This document shows, piece by piece, positions 11,061 to 19,782 of a DNA stretch of 64,000 nucleotides. The position numbers and the translations under genes were made by a program. The notes beneath the pieces are model-generated. The model worked only from the letters and a program-made list of their open reading frames with translations. It searched no databases and was not told the DNA's origin. Source of the stretch: Janthinobacterium silvisoli (GTDB lineage Bacteria > Pseudomonadota > Gammaproteobacteria > Burkholderiales > Burkholderiaceae_D). The stretch spans positions 806,001 to 870,000 of the forward strand of contig NZ_JACHCL010000002.1 of assembly GCF_014200725.1 (NCBI RefSeq), written 5' to 3'. The first letter of the stretch is position 1. Each line of letters opens with the position of its first letter.

Positions 11061-12424
11061 GCGTAAGCGTCCTGCAAATCCGAGGTGTATTGAATGATCT
11101 TGTCTTCCGCCAGCAAGACTTCAACGGTGATGGGGCCGAAAAAAGGCGCCAGCAAAGCGCGCGCGTGGCCGGCTTGCGGCATGGCGCCCGGCGACAAGCG
11201 CAGTTCGACGGCACCGTCGGCGTACTGATGTACGCCAAACAGGGCGATGGCCAGCGGTTTCAGGGCATGCGTGATATCGATGTTATTGATCCAATCGCTT
11301 GTGCTGGTCCGGTAGCGCAGCGGACTGCGTCCAGCCAGGCCCACCAGCACAGGGCCGTGCGGCCCGTGGGCCAGCGAGGCGTAATCGCCGGTGCGGTAGC
11401 GCACCAGCGGCAAGCAAAAGTTAAAGCCGCCCGTGACCGTGATTTCACCGCGTTCACCATCGGGCACAGGCCGGCCATCGGCGTCGAGGATTTCCACGTA
11501 CAGCCGGTGCTGCAGCAGTACATGGCCGCCCGCCTGCTCGTCAAAGACAGCCACCGGCCCCACTTCATTGAGCGAATAGATATCGAGCACGGGGCAGCCA
11601 AACCGTTCTTCGAGACGCTTGCGCATGCCAGGCAAGAGCATCATCGAGACGGACAGCAGCGCGGCCGGCTGGTGCGTCATCGGCAGGGTCAATAGCTCGG
11701 CAAACGAAATCGGGTCGCCCGCGATCATCTCCGGCGCCATGGCGTCCAGATAGCGCGCACGGTCGTCAGGGTGGCGCCAGTCGTCCACGTGCAGGTTGAT
11801 CTTCGCCAGGCCAGACTCCCCCATCGTGGGCGTGACGGAGACATAGGTAAAGCAGCGGCGCTGGTGGCCCAGCAGCATCACGCCCACCTGGCCCGCGCCA
11901 TGGCGCAGGGTGATGCCGAAGCGCTGCAAGGCCCGCTTGTGGTAAGCCAGGTAGCGCCCCGCCACCAGCGGGTGAGAGGCGATCAGCAGCGGGTGGCCGG
12001 TAGTGCCGGTAGTCTGGAAGTTGATCATGCGCGCCAGGTCCACATTGTCCGGCACGAAGGCGGCAATATCGTGCGCCAGCTCGGCGCGGCTGATCGGCGC
12101 CACATCAAGCAGGCGCGCAGGCGGCGAGCCGCAAGCCTGATAATACGGCACCGTGGCATAGGTCCGGGCGATAAAAGCAGGCAGCCACGCTGGTGGCGCC
12201 TCCAAGTTCCAGACTATCGCCGCGTCCATCACCTCGCGCTCGTACTCGCGCAAGGCTTGCACTTCATCGGCCAGCAGCTTGTTGCCGCTGCGGTTGCGGT
12301 ACATCGGCGCCGACGGATGGCCGCGCAACCGTGCCAGCATCTGCACGCCTGCTTGCGTCAGGGTCGGGCAGTAATCGCGGTCTAATTCCCATGCGCCGAC
12401 CGGCAAATTCCATTCCCCGCTCAT
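11057..12424 (-). CDS. PaaK/CapK-like adenylate-forming enzyme (phenylacetate-CoA ligase family)
   Basis: 455 residues. The ATP-binding P-loop TTGTTG (138-143), SLNEVGPVAVFDEQ and VRYRTGDYA are the usual core motifs of the phenylacetate-CoA ligase / F390-synthetase branch of ANL enzymes. The family activates a carboxylate (or another acceptor) with ATP. The substrate is not predictable, and the C-terminal subdomain is short. ATG 12424 gives an ATGA overlap with the upstream gene; an in-frame start at 12436 is possible. The gene overlaps the next gene, NadR-like, by ATGA as well. Its place inside a MoxR/VWA operon is unusual. Confidence 0.75.
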   Translation of the reverse strand: MSGEWNLPVGAWELDRDYCPTLTQAGVQMLARLRGHPSAPMYRNRSGNKLLADEVQALREYEREVMDAAIVWNLEAPPAWLPAFIARTYATVPYYQACGSPPARLLDVAPISRAELAHDIAAFVPDNVDLARMINFQTTGTTGHPLLIASHPLVAGRYLAYHKRALQRFGITLRHGAGQVGVMLLGHQRRCFTYVSVTPTMGESGLAKINLHVDDWRHPDDRARYLDAMAPEMIAGDPISFAELLTLPMTHQPAALLSVSMMLLPGMRKRLEERFGCPVLDIYSLNEVGPVAVFDEQAGGHVLLQHRLYVEILDADGRPVPDGERGEITVTGGFNFCLPLVRYRTGDYASLAHGPHGPVLVGLAGRSPLRYRTSTSDWINNIDITHALKPLAIALFGVHQYADGAVELRLSPGAMPQAGHARALLAPFFGPITVEVLLAEDKIIQYTSDLQDAYA

Positions 12425-13014
12425 TCGCGCGACCATTTGTCGGCCGATTCCTCGGCCGCCTTTTTCGCCAGCGCTTCGCGTATCCCGCGTGCACGCTGCT
12501 CGGCCAGGCGGCTCGCTTCGAGCAGCCGACGCCGCTCGCTGCCGCTGATGGCGGACAATCTATCCGTCGCCTGGGCCAGGCTTTCATCGCGCGGCCGAAA
12601 ACCCAGGCGCGCCAGCACGATGCGGGCCAGTTCTTCGCGCCGCTCCGGGTCTTGCGTGTACTGGTGGGCTGGCGTAGCCGCCGCCAGTTCGCGCACTGCC
12701 TCACCCAGCACTTGCAGCAAGGCAGGCTGCTCAAGCCGCTGCGCGATAAACCACTCGCCGGCCAGCAGCCAGCACACGATCATGGCCAGCGCCAGCCGGT
12801 TGCGGTCGACCTTCACCTGCGCGCCCAGGAAACCCTGCAGGGAAGCCGCAGGCGCGCGGGCACCATGCAATAGCAGAATGTCGTTGACCAGCGCGGCCAC
12901 GGACACCGCCTGCGCGTTGACTACGCCGGCAATGCGCGGCTCGGCCAGGAACTCGACGGGGGTGTCGGCCAGGCGATGGGTCAGGGTTTCGAGGTGGGGA
13001 CCGGGAGTCTGCAT
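12421..13014 (-). CDS. Hypothetical protein in MoxR/VWA operon
   Basis: 197 residues and not recognised. It has no signal peptide or clear membrane helix. The middle contains a hydrophobic stretch (LALAMIVCWLLAGEWFI, about 74-90). The C-terminal third is charged and predicted helical (SERRRLLEASRLAEQRARGI). It starts 4 bp after the VWA gene stop and overlaps the next gene by ATGA, so it must be part of the same transcript. An adaptor or regulatory role for the ATPase/VWA pair is only a guess. Confidence 0.7.
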   Translation of the reverse strand: MQTPGPHLETLTHRLADTPVEFLAEPRIAGVVNAQAVSVAALVNDILLLHGARAPAASLQGFLGAQVKVDRNRLALAMIVCWLLAGEWFIAQRLEQPALLQVLGEAVRELAAATPAHQYTQDPERREELARIVLARLGFRPRDESLAQATDRLSAISGSERRRLLEASRLAEQRARGIREALAKKAAEESADKWSRE

Positions 13015-13018
13015 AATC

Positions 13019-14788
13019 TCATCTTACATAATGCCGCTGGCTAAAGGCCCGCGCAAATTCCAGCAAATCTTCAAAGCGCTCGACGGCGTGGATGTCCCAG
13101 CCCTGTTCGCGGCGCGCGCGCTTCAAGTCATCGTAGATCTTTTGCATCCACTGATGCCCACCTGCGCCGTCCCAGTCGCGCGCCAGGTTCAGCGCCATGG
13201 TGCCGCCAGCGCCGCCCTTTTCCAGCGCCTTCGCTGCGATATCCCAGCCACTGTTCCCCTGTTCATCGTCGTCGAACATGGTGGCGATGCCATCGTCGGA
13301 GATCATCAGGATATGCGCGGGCCGTTCGCGACGGGCAGTATAGGTCTGGCGCAGGCAGTGAATAGGAAAGCAGGTAGCACCGCCGAAAAAACCCGTCAGC
13401 ACGCCCAGGATCGCATCTTCGTCGCGCACGAAACCCGGCGTTTGCAGTACTTCGCGCTTGCCACTCCACAGGGTCACTTGAACGCGGGCGCCGGCACGCA
13501 GGGCCGATAAGGCGATCACGGCGCCGGCCAGGGTCAAAAATGAGGTGTGCTGCTGCGGGTTCGGCATGGAGCCCGAACTGTCCACGTACATATCCAGGTC
13601 GATGGGCATGGCGTCCACCGCGCGCGCCGGTTCGCGCCCGTAGACGCGGCGCACAGTCGTCACGCCGGGGATGGGGCGCGGCGACAGCATCAGCGATTGC
13701 AGCCAGTCGATTTCATCGATCGGATCACCGATATCCCACGCCTCCAATCCTTCCATCTGCGGCTCCGGCGATTCGGGTGCGGGGCGCGTGGGGAAGGCCA
13801 CCAGATGCGGCAAAGCGCGCTCGCGGTAATAGCGGATGGCGATTTCATGGTCGCTCAGATGCACGCCCGAAGCCTTCAGGATCTCGCCCAGCTCGAACGG
13901 TTCGCGCAACTGTCCACCGCCAGTTTTAGCTGGCGCATCAGGGGCTGGCTGTTCATTATCCAGCCCTGAAATGCGCCGGTCGTGCACGGGATGGATGGCG
14001 CCGCCCTCTTCGTCATCTTCGATCTGCTGCGCGCCATAGGTCTGGCAGCCACGGGCCGCGTCGCGCGTGTCGTGCAAGTAGCCGCCAGGGTGCAAGGCAT
14101 CCGCATTGTCAATCCCATCGTCCACCAGATACGGCAGCAACAAGGTGGCGAAGCGGCCTGCCGCCAGCATCCAGTCATTCGCATACACGCGTATCAGGCG
14201 CGCGCCCAGCCAGGCATCCGTTTTCAGGCGCTCGTCATCGCTGGCGCCGCCCAGTTCGCCCTTTTCCAGTTGCCACAACTGTTCATAGATGCGCATGTAC
14301 AGCGTCCATACGCCGCTGCTCTTCTCGGTTTCTTCCCTGTTTTTCTCCAGCTTGCGGTAGATATCGGCCATGCGCAATTTCGCCTGGCGCTGCAGCCGGT
14401 CATTGATAAACAAATCCGTGTACAGATTGGCCACCATGGGCGCATGGTGTTCCAGGGTCGGCAAGGCTCGGCGCATACGGGCCAGCAGGCGGAACTGGTC
14501 GCTGGCACTGCCCGGCGCCAGGATATGGTGGCCGATTTCATGGGCGAGAATTTCCACGGCATAGTCGTCCAGCCCCAGCTTGCTCACCAGCGGCAAGTCC
14601 ACCACCACGCTCTGGTCCAGCAGACGTATCATGGCAAAGCTGCCGGACAAGCCCTGCTTGCTCGCCTCGACATGGCTGGCGCACAGGCTGGGATCGCGCA
14701 AGCGCGTAAATTTGCTCCACACAGCCAGCGCTTGCGGCCAGGCGGCGCGCCAGTTGTCTATCAAGGTAGTGTCGGCCAGCGTCTTCAT
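13019..14788 (-). CDS. Metallopeptidase-like + VWA domain protein (partner of MoxR ATPase)
   Basis: 589 residues with two recognisable parts. The N-terminal region has an HExxH zinc-peptidase-like motif (HEIGHH, 83-88) and then a helical domain. An acidic linker covers about 255-300. The C-terminal VWA domain carries a complete MIDAS start, DSSGS (403-407). Proteins that combine a putative metallopeptidase domain with a VWA-like domain (DUF2201 type) are typically encoded beside MoxR AAA+ ATPases, as here two genes upstream. The family is thought to act as a metal-dependent adaptor for the ATPase. Peptidase activity is unproven. It overlaps the upstream gene by ATGA. Confidence 0.8.
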   Translation of the reverse strand: MKTLADTTLIDNWRAAWPQALAVWSKFTRLRDPSLCASHVEASKQGLSGSFAMIRLLDQSVVVDLPLVSKLGLDDYAVEILAHEIGHHILAPGSASDQFRLLARMRRALPTLEHHAPMVANLYTDLFINDRLQRQAKLRMADIYRKLEKNREETEKSSGVWTLYMRIYEQLWQLEKGELGGASDDERLKTDAWLGARLIRVYANDWMLAAGRFATLLLPYLVDDGIDNADALHPGGYLHDTRDAARGCQTYGAQQIEDDEEGGAIHPVHDRRISGLDNEQPAPDAPAKTGGGQLREPFELGEILKASGVHLSDHEIAIRYYRERALPHLVAFPTRPAPESPEPQMEGLEAWDIGDPIDEIDWLQSLMLSPRPIPGVTTVRRVYGREPARAVDAMPIDLDMYVDSSGSMPNPQQHTSFLTLAGAVIALSALRAGARVQVTLWSGKREVLQTPGFVRDEDAILGVLTGFFGGATCFPIHCLRQTYTARRERPAHILMISDDGIATMFDDDEQGNSGWDIAAKALEKGGAGGTMALNLARDWDGAGGHQWMQKIYDDLKRARREQGWDIHAVERFEDLLEFARAFSQRHYVR

Positions 14789-15756
14789 GCCAGCGGCAGC
14801 AGGCGGATCGCATGCGTGTACGGTGATGTGATGGCCACGGTATGCTCATTGGCAGCCAGCGCGATGTCAGCGGGTGGCAAGTCAAGCGCTATGCTACGGG
14901 AGCCTATATGCAGGGTCGCGCCATCGAGGCGCACCGACGCTGGCAGCTGCGCAGACGCCTGCGCATATTCCTCTGGCGTGGCGCCATGCAGCACGGCGCC
15001 ACAGGCATCAGCCACCAGCAGATAATGGCGCTCGCCGCTCGACACGATAAAACCGTGCTGCGTGGCGCGCAGTTGCGGCGGCGTGGCAAAGTCGCCGCCG
15101 AGGCCCGTAAAGGCGCCGAATTCCCTGCCCTGCACATTGCCGCGCCACGGATTTTCCAATAATTGTGTACGCAACTGCGGCCAGTCTGCGCATGGCTCGC
15201 CCAAGGCAACCAGGGCCAGCACAGGCGGCAAGCTATCGGCCGCGGCGATGGCTCCCAGGCGGAAATGCGCGATACCAGCCCGCCAAGCCAATATTTGCCC
15301 CACCGCGCGCAGCTCGGCCACGCTGGCAAGCTGCGGTGCGATGGCGGCCATCTCGTGACACCACTGCGCGGGCCGCGCACCGGTCACGCCACTCAGGTGG
15401 ATGGCGGCGTTGCTGAGCATGCCCAGCACGGGCACCGGCGCGCTAGAGAGCAGCGGCGCAAAGCATGGCGCCAGTTCGCGCCAGAAGGTGTTCAGGAAAG
15501 GATTTTTTGCCGATGGCCCGGCCAGGCCATGCGCCACCAGTTCCAAAGCCATGTCGTAGGCGGCCAGAGTAAAACCGCCTGCCCGTTCGGGCGCCACCGC
15601 TGCCACGGCCACGACTAATGGGTCGAGGCCATCGTGCAGAAAGGCGCTGAACTGCTGCATGTCGAGCGCAGGAAAACGCCGGCGCGCATCAAGCGCACGC
15701 AGGTTGAACTGCGCTCGGCCACTGGCCAGGAGGGAGGCGAAGACAGAAGAAATCAT
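14785..15756 (-). CDS. Hypothetical protein between MoxR and VWA genes
   Basis: 323 residues and not recognised. The N-terminal two thirds is helical and Ala/Leu-rich. The C-terminal third looks like alternating beta strands (HGFIVSSGERHYLLVADACG, then LHIGSRSIALDLPPADIAL). There is no signal peptide. It starts 5 bp after the MoxR stop and overlaps the VWA gene by ATGA, so it is translated with both. The genomic sandwich between ATPase and VWA protein suggests a third subunit or a client-specific adaptor. Confidence 0.72.
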   Translation of the reverse strand: MISSVFASLLASGRAQFNLRALDARRRFPALDMQQFSAFLHDGLDPLVVAVAAVAPERAGGFTLAAYDMALELVAHGLAGPSAKNPFLNTFWRELAPCFAPLLSSAPVPVLGMLSNAAIHLSGVTGARPAQWCHEMAAIAPQLASVAELRAVGQILAWRAGIAHFRLGAIAAADSLPPVLALVALGEPCADWPQLRTQLLENPWRGNVQGREFGAFTGLGGDFATPPQLRATQHGFIVSSGERHYLLVADACGAVLHGATPEEYAQASAQLPASVRLDGATLHIGSRSIALDLPPADIALAANEHTVAITSPYTHAIRLLPLA

Positions 15757-15761
15757 CTGGC

Positions 15762-17342
15762 TTACTGGGAGCGCAGCCAGCTGCGGTAATTGGTATAGCG
15801 CTGGTGCAGATACTTGAGTTTCAGCAGGTCGTCATACAGGGGGCCGTACAGCTTGCGCCCCCTGGTACGCTCGCCGATCAGCTTTTCAATGCGGTTCAAA
15901 CGGGCCAGGGTTTCGCGCTCGCTGAGACCATCGAGGCCCTGGTCGAATTCAGCGGACAGCAGGCCGACCGGGTCGTCGCGGTCCAGGTCAAGGCGGTTGA
16001 ATTCATCGTTCGACAAATCGAACAAGCGGCGCAGCCAGCCCAGCCTGTCGCTGCGGTAAGCGGCATTTTCAGGCAGCGCAAAAAATGGCGCATCCGGGTC
16101 TGGCTGCAGCTTGTTATGCAACACAAAAGGCAGTACCTGGCGCAAGTCTTCCAGCTCCACTTCGCCATTGCCCCGGAAGTAAGCCATGGCCTTGGCATAG
16201 ATCAGCAGCGCCATCAGGGTACGCACCGAAATGCCGTTGAGGGTCTGGCAGCCCAGGTCTTTCAGGCGGTCGCGCCCATTGTCGGCCGCCTGCGCGGCGC
16301 CACGGTCGGCGCCAGACAAACGGGCTGTATCCTTGGTCATGTATTCGAACTGGCCGCCTGCCGTTTCGAACAGCTCGAACTGGCTGGCGAAAAACTCCAG
16401 CCGGCGGCGCACCGCATCGGGTACGGCTACCTGGCGGATTGCCTCGCCTATCTGGTCTACCTCGGTCTCCGTGAAGATGATCTCGGGCGGCACCAGTTCT
16501 TCGGGGCGCAGGTTTTCTTCCACCCGCAGTAGCAACTCGTTCAGAAAGCGCGGGTTGAAGGCCAAGGCTTGCACCGTGACGTCCACCCTGTCGCGCAGCG
16601 CTTCGATCACTTGATAGGTGCCGCCTCCCTGGTCATCATTGGCCGTCAGATACCAGGCCGCCTCGGGGCATTCGTAGATATGATTGAGCACTTCTGCGTA
16701 ATTGTCGCCCATCACGGTCAGCAGCGCGCTTTGCGTGCGCGTGGGGATGCGGTTGTATTCATCGACGATCTTCACGCGCATGCCCAGCCAGCTACGCCAG
16801 GCGATACGGATATCGTCCATGCTTTGCGCGTTGACCATATCAAACGGCAGCGGATTGCCCAGCAAGTCTGCCACCGTCATTTGCGGATGGCCGTGCTGCA
16901 TGGCGCGTTTCACTTCTTTGACGGACGAACCAGCCAGCACGCCCATCAAGAGCGCGCTGGCCGTCTTGCCGCGCCCCGGTCCGCCGACAAACAGGCATTT
17001 GCGGCGCGTGGCAAACGTCAGCAAAGGGAGCAGGATAAAACTGGAGTAGCTTTGCGCCGACGGCAAATTCAGGGTACGCCGGCTGTCGCCCACGGAATAG
17101 GTTTGCGACGGCCCATCGTTGTACTCGATGTCGTAATGGGGACTGATGATGGCGTGGTTGACGATCCAGAAATATGCCTGGCGCAGCTTTTCATCAAACG
17201 GCCGCGCGGCGCTATCGCCCTCGTCTCCCAGCCCGATCGGGCCCTGGTACAGGTCTGCCACATCGAACTGCCGCGCGGCCGGCGCCGCCTTGGGTTTGGT
17301 GGGGGCTTGGGACAGGCGCTGGAACAGATTGAAGGGAGGCAT
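15762..17342 (-). CDS. MoxR-type AAA+ ATPase
   Basis: 526 residues from ATG 17342; an in-frame GTG at 17372 would add 10. Walker A is GGPGRGKT (120-127), Walker B is VKIVDE (190-195), sensor 1 is YLTAND (231-236), and DRVDVTVQA follows as in MoxR enzymes. An N-terminal extension of about 90 residues and a long C-terminal part make it larger than housekeeping MoxR proteins (about 330). These ATPases remodel or activate targets together with VWA proteins. It is the first gene of the six-gene operon. The gap before it (17343-17438) is short and holds a dispersed palindrome. Confidence 0.85.
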   Translation of the reverse strand: MPPFNLFQRLSQAPTKPKAAPAARQFDVADLYQGPIGLGDEGDSAARPFDEKLRQAYFWIVNHAIISPHYDIEYNDGPSQTYSVGDSRRTLNLPSAQSYSSFILLPLLTFATRRKCLFVGGPGRGKTASALLMGVLAGSSVKEVKRAMQHGHPQMTVADLLGNPLPFDMVNAQSMDDIRIAWRSWLGMRVKIVDEYNRIPTRTQSALLTVMGDNYAEVLNHIYECPEAAWYLTANDDQGGGTYQVIEALRDRVDVTVQALAFNPRFLNELLLRVEENLRPEELVPPEIIFTETEVDQIGEAIRQVAVPDAVRRRLEFFASQFELFETAGGQFEYMTKDTARLSGADRGAAQAADNGRDRLKDLGCQTLNGISVRTLMALLIYAKAMAYFRGNGEVELEDLRQVLPFVLHNKLQPDPDAPFFALPENAAYRSDRLGWLRRLFDLSNDEFNRLDLDRDDPVGLLSAEFDQGLDGLSERETLARLNRIEKLIGERTRGRKLYGPLYDDLLKLKYLHQRYTNYRSWLRSQ

Positions 17343-17384
17343 GGTTTGTTTGCTTAATATGGGAGCGATCACGGCTTCAAGGCC

Positions 17385-17411
17385 GGGGTCAGACCCGACG
17401 GGTCTGACCCC
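17385..17411. repeat. 27-bp dispersed palindrome, copy 1
   Basis: GGGGTCAGACC and its exact reverse complement flank the 5-bp spacer CGACG. An identical 27-bp copy lies at 48449-48475, over 31 kb away. Both are intergenic. This is REP-like rather than an ordinary terminator, because there is no T-run on either side. It separates the MoxR operon from the ABC-2 permease operon on the same strand. Confidence 0.85.
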
Positions 17412-17438
17412 ACTCGAAATTATTGCATACCGTCTATG

Positions 17439-18590
17439 TTAGGCCTTGTTCAAATCGACCACTGGCGTATCCACCTTCCGCCAGCGCCACCAGCCCAGCG
17501 CCAGACAAGCAATCAGCAAGCCCAGCAAGCCCGCCACTTCATGGCGGATTTCATATAAGGAGGCGCCCAACTGGTTCAGGGCGATAAAACCCTGGATGCC
17601 GGCCGTCGAGGGTAGCAGCCAGCGCAGCCACTGCAGCACGAGCGGCATCGACGACACGGGCCAGGTCAGGCCAGCCAGGAACAAGATCGGCATCGAAGTA
17701 GCGATCAGTAGCTGCGTGCCCCGCTCGCGCGTGCGGAACAGCAAACCCAGCAGCATGCCGAAGGCTGCTACGGCCAGCGAAAACAAGATCAGCAGCAACA
17801 GCAAGCCGCCAAAGTTACCGCCGCGCGGGTAATCCTGGAACCAGAACACAAAACCAAAGAAATAGCAGCAATTAAGCAAGGCCACCGAGGCAAACGCCAG
17901 CAGCATGCCCAGGTAACCACCTGCCGTGCGCGGCCCTGCCAGCGGAAAATTCTTGCGCTGATACCAGGTGCCGAACAGCATGGTCATGCCGATCAGCAAG
18001 GTCTGCTGCACGATCAGGGTCGCCACGCCGGGCACGACATAAGCGCCATAGCCTTCCGTCACATTGAACAGGGGCACGGCTTCGAAAGCAATCGGCGAGC
18101 GCTGCTGGCCCGCCTGGATGGTGGACGGCGTGGCCGCGCCCAGGCGTTTCAACTCGATGCCGGCCGACACCGTGCCCACCACTTCGGCCAGTCCATTCAA
18201 GGCGGCTTTGTTCAGCATCAAGTACAAGCCATTGCCCGCCACCTGGGCATGCGCGGCGCGGCCGGCCAGCACATCGGTCTGCAAGCCTTCGGGAATGATC
18301 AGTACGCCCATCACCTGATTGCTCCACAACAAATCCTGCGCCACGGGCAGCTCGGGCGTGACGGCCACCACTTGCAAGGAAGGATGGGCCATGGCAAAAC
18401 GCGTCAGCTGGCGCGACATGGCGCTGCGGTCCTGGTCCACCACGGCCACAGGCACGCGCTGGACGATTTCCTTGCTGTAGGGCAGCGGATAAAAAAAGGA
18501 ATACAGCACGCCGCCCACGAACAGCAGGGTCAAAGCGCCCTTGTCCGTCAGCATGGCGCGCCAGGTGGCAAGAAAAGCGCTCCACATCAT
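17439..18590 (-). CDS. ABC-2 type permease, second of pair
   Basis: 383 residues. One N-terminal membrane helix (LTLLFVGGVLYSFFYPLPYS) is followed by an external segment of about 150 residues with VPVAVVDQDRSAMSRQL. About five C-terminal helices then complete the ABC-2 (DrrB/YhhJ) layout. The start at 18590 overlaps the stop of the upstream permease gene by ATGA. A much longer reading upstream is only the shadow of that gene. There is no nucleotide-binding domain here or in the neighbouring genes. It probably forms a heterodimer with the product of 18587-19777 in drug or metabolite export with HlyD and TolC partners. Confidence 0.85.
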   Translation of the reverse strand: MMWSAFLATWRAMLTDKGALTLLFVGGVLYSFFYPLPYSKEIVQRVPVAVVDQDRSAMSRQLTRFAMAHPSLQVVAVTPELPVAQDLLWSNQVMGVLIIPEGLQTDVLAGRAAHAQVAGNGLYLMLNKAALNGLAEVVGTVSAGIELKRLGAATPSTIQAGQQRSPIAFEAVPLFNVTEGYGAYVVPGVATLIVQQTLLIGMTMLFGTWYQRKNFPLAGPRTAGGYLGMLLAFASVALLNCCYFFGFVFWFQDYPRGGNFGGLLLLLILFSLAVAAFGMLLGLLFRTRERGTQLLIATSMPILFLAGLTWPVSSMPLVLQWLRWLLPSTAGIQGFIALNQLGASLYEIRHEVAGLLGLLIACLALGWWRWRKVDTPVVDLNKA

Positions 18591-19777
18591 GTGCGCCCCC
18601 AGGCAGCGGGCGCGTTGGCGCGGCGCGATAGAAAAAACAGGCCCAAGGCGCCACAGACGATGGCAAATGCGGCAAGTATCAGCATTTCCTTCAGACCATA
18701 AGACCACGGCGCACCGGCCAGCCAGTATTTGGTTTGCAACTGCAAATAATGCGTGAGCGGCAAGGCTTCGGCCCAGCCGCGCGCCAGCGGCGGCATGGCC
18801 ATCAGGGGAAACGCCTGGCCGGCAAACGCGAAAGCCGGGGCGGTAATAAAGGCGGCGCCCGACAGCGACAGCCGCAAGGACAAGGTGGCGGCTATCAGCA
18901 GCAAGGCCAGGCCGCAATACGCCAGCACCAGCAAGAGCATGCTCAACAGCAGTCCCACCAGGCTGCCCGCCACCGCCCAGTCGCGCACCAGGCTAAAGAA
19001 CAGCAAGTACAGCAGCGCCAGCGCGCTGTAGGCAATCAAGGGAAACAGCAGTTTGGCGGCCACGGCGCGCAGCCAGCTACCCTGGGCCGAAGCTAGCCAC
19101 AAAGGCACCGTGCCGTCGCGCAACTCGCGGCCTATGGCCGTGACAACGGCGATGACGATAAAGATTTGCAGCATGGACGGCATCAGCGCCAGCGTCAAAA
19201 ACGCTTCATAGCTGATGTTTTCGTTATACAAGCTATTTAATTGCGTGCGTACCGGTTCGAACTGGGCGGCAGCCTGGATGGTGGACATACCCTGCTTGGC
19301 CCGCGCCGTCATCTCTATGCCTGCCGACAAGGTGGTCGTCACCGTGCGCACATCGCGCGACAAGGCGCCCGCATGCGAAGAAAACTGTGCGTTGTACAGC
19401 CATTGCACGGTGGCTTGCCGCCCACCCAGCAACTGCTTTTCAAAGTCATCGGGAATCACCAGATAACCGAATACGGTGCGTTCGCGCAATAGCTGCAATG
19501 CCTGATCGCTCGCTTGCACTTGCTCGTGAACCTGGATGCCGGGAGACGCATCGAGCCAGCGCGTCAGCTGGCGCGACAGGGTGGAATTGTCCTTGTCGAT
19601 CACGGCGATCGGCAAGTCGCGCGCGATGCCTGCGGAAAAGATCAGCCACAAGATGCCACACAGCAGCACGGGTATCCAGCTGAGCATGCCCAGATCCCAG
19701 AAGTCGGCCCGCAGCCGCGCCCACTCGCGCCCGAAAACGCTGGGCGTCTGCTGCTGCGCTTGTGCTGTTTCAGTCAT
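18587..19777 (-). CDS. ABC-2 type permease, first of pair
   Basis: 396 residues with the same layout as its partner: an N-terminal helix (LSWIPVLLCGILWLIFSAG), an external domain containing LPIAVIDKDNSTLSRQLTRW, and five or six C-terminal helices. The matching VVD/VID-D-S-RQLTR segment shows that the two permeases are paralogues. It starts 5 bp after the HlyD gene stop. It acts in the inner membrane, and the substrate is unknown. Confidence 0.85.
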   Translation of the reverse strand: MTETAQAQQQTPSVFGREWARLRADFWDLGMLSWIPVLLCGILWLIFSAGIARDLPIAVIDKDNSTLSRQLTRWLDASPGIQVHEQVQASDQALQLLRERTVFGYLVIPDDFEKQLLGGRQATVQWLYNAQFSSHAGALSRDVRTVTTTLSAGIEMTARAKQGMSTIQAAAQFEPVRTQLNSLYNENISYEAFLTLALMPSMLQIFIVIAVVTAIGRELRDGTVPLWLASAQGSWLRAVAAKLLFPLIAYSALALLYLLFFSLVRDWAVAGSLVGLLLSMLLLVLAYCGLALLLIAATLSLRLSLSGAAFITAPAFAFAGQAFPLMAMPPLARGWAEALPLTHYLQLQTKYWLAGAPWSYGLKEMLILAAFAIVCGALGLFFLSRRANAPAAWGRT

Positions 19778-19782
19778 GAAAT

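Noticed and set aside
18591..18917. Long N-terminal extension of the ABC-2 permease gene
   Set aside because: It lies entirely within the upstream permease gene in another frame. The ATGA overlap gives the natural start.
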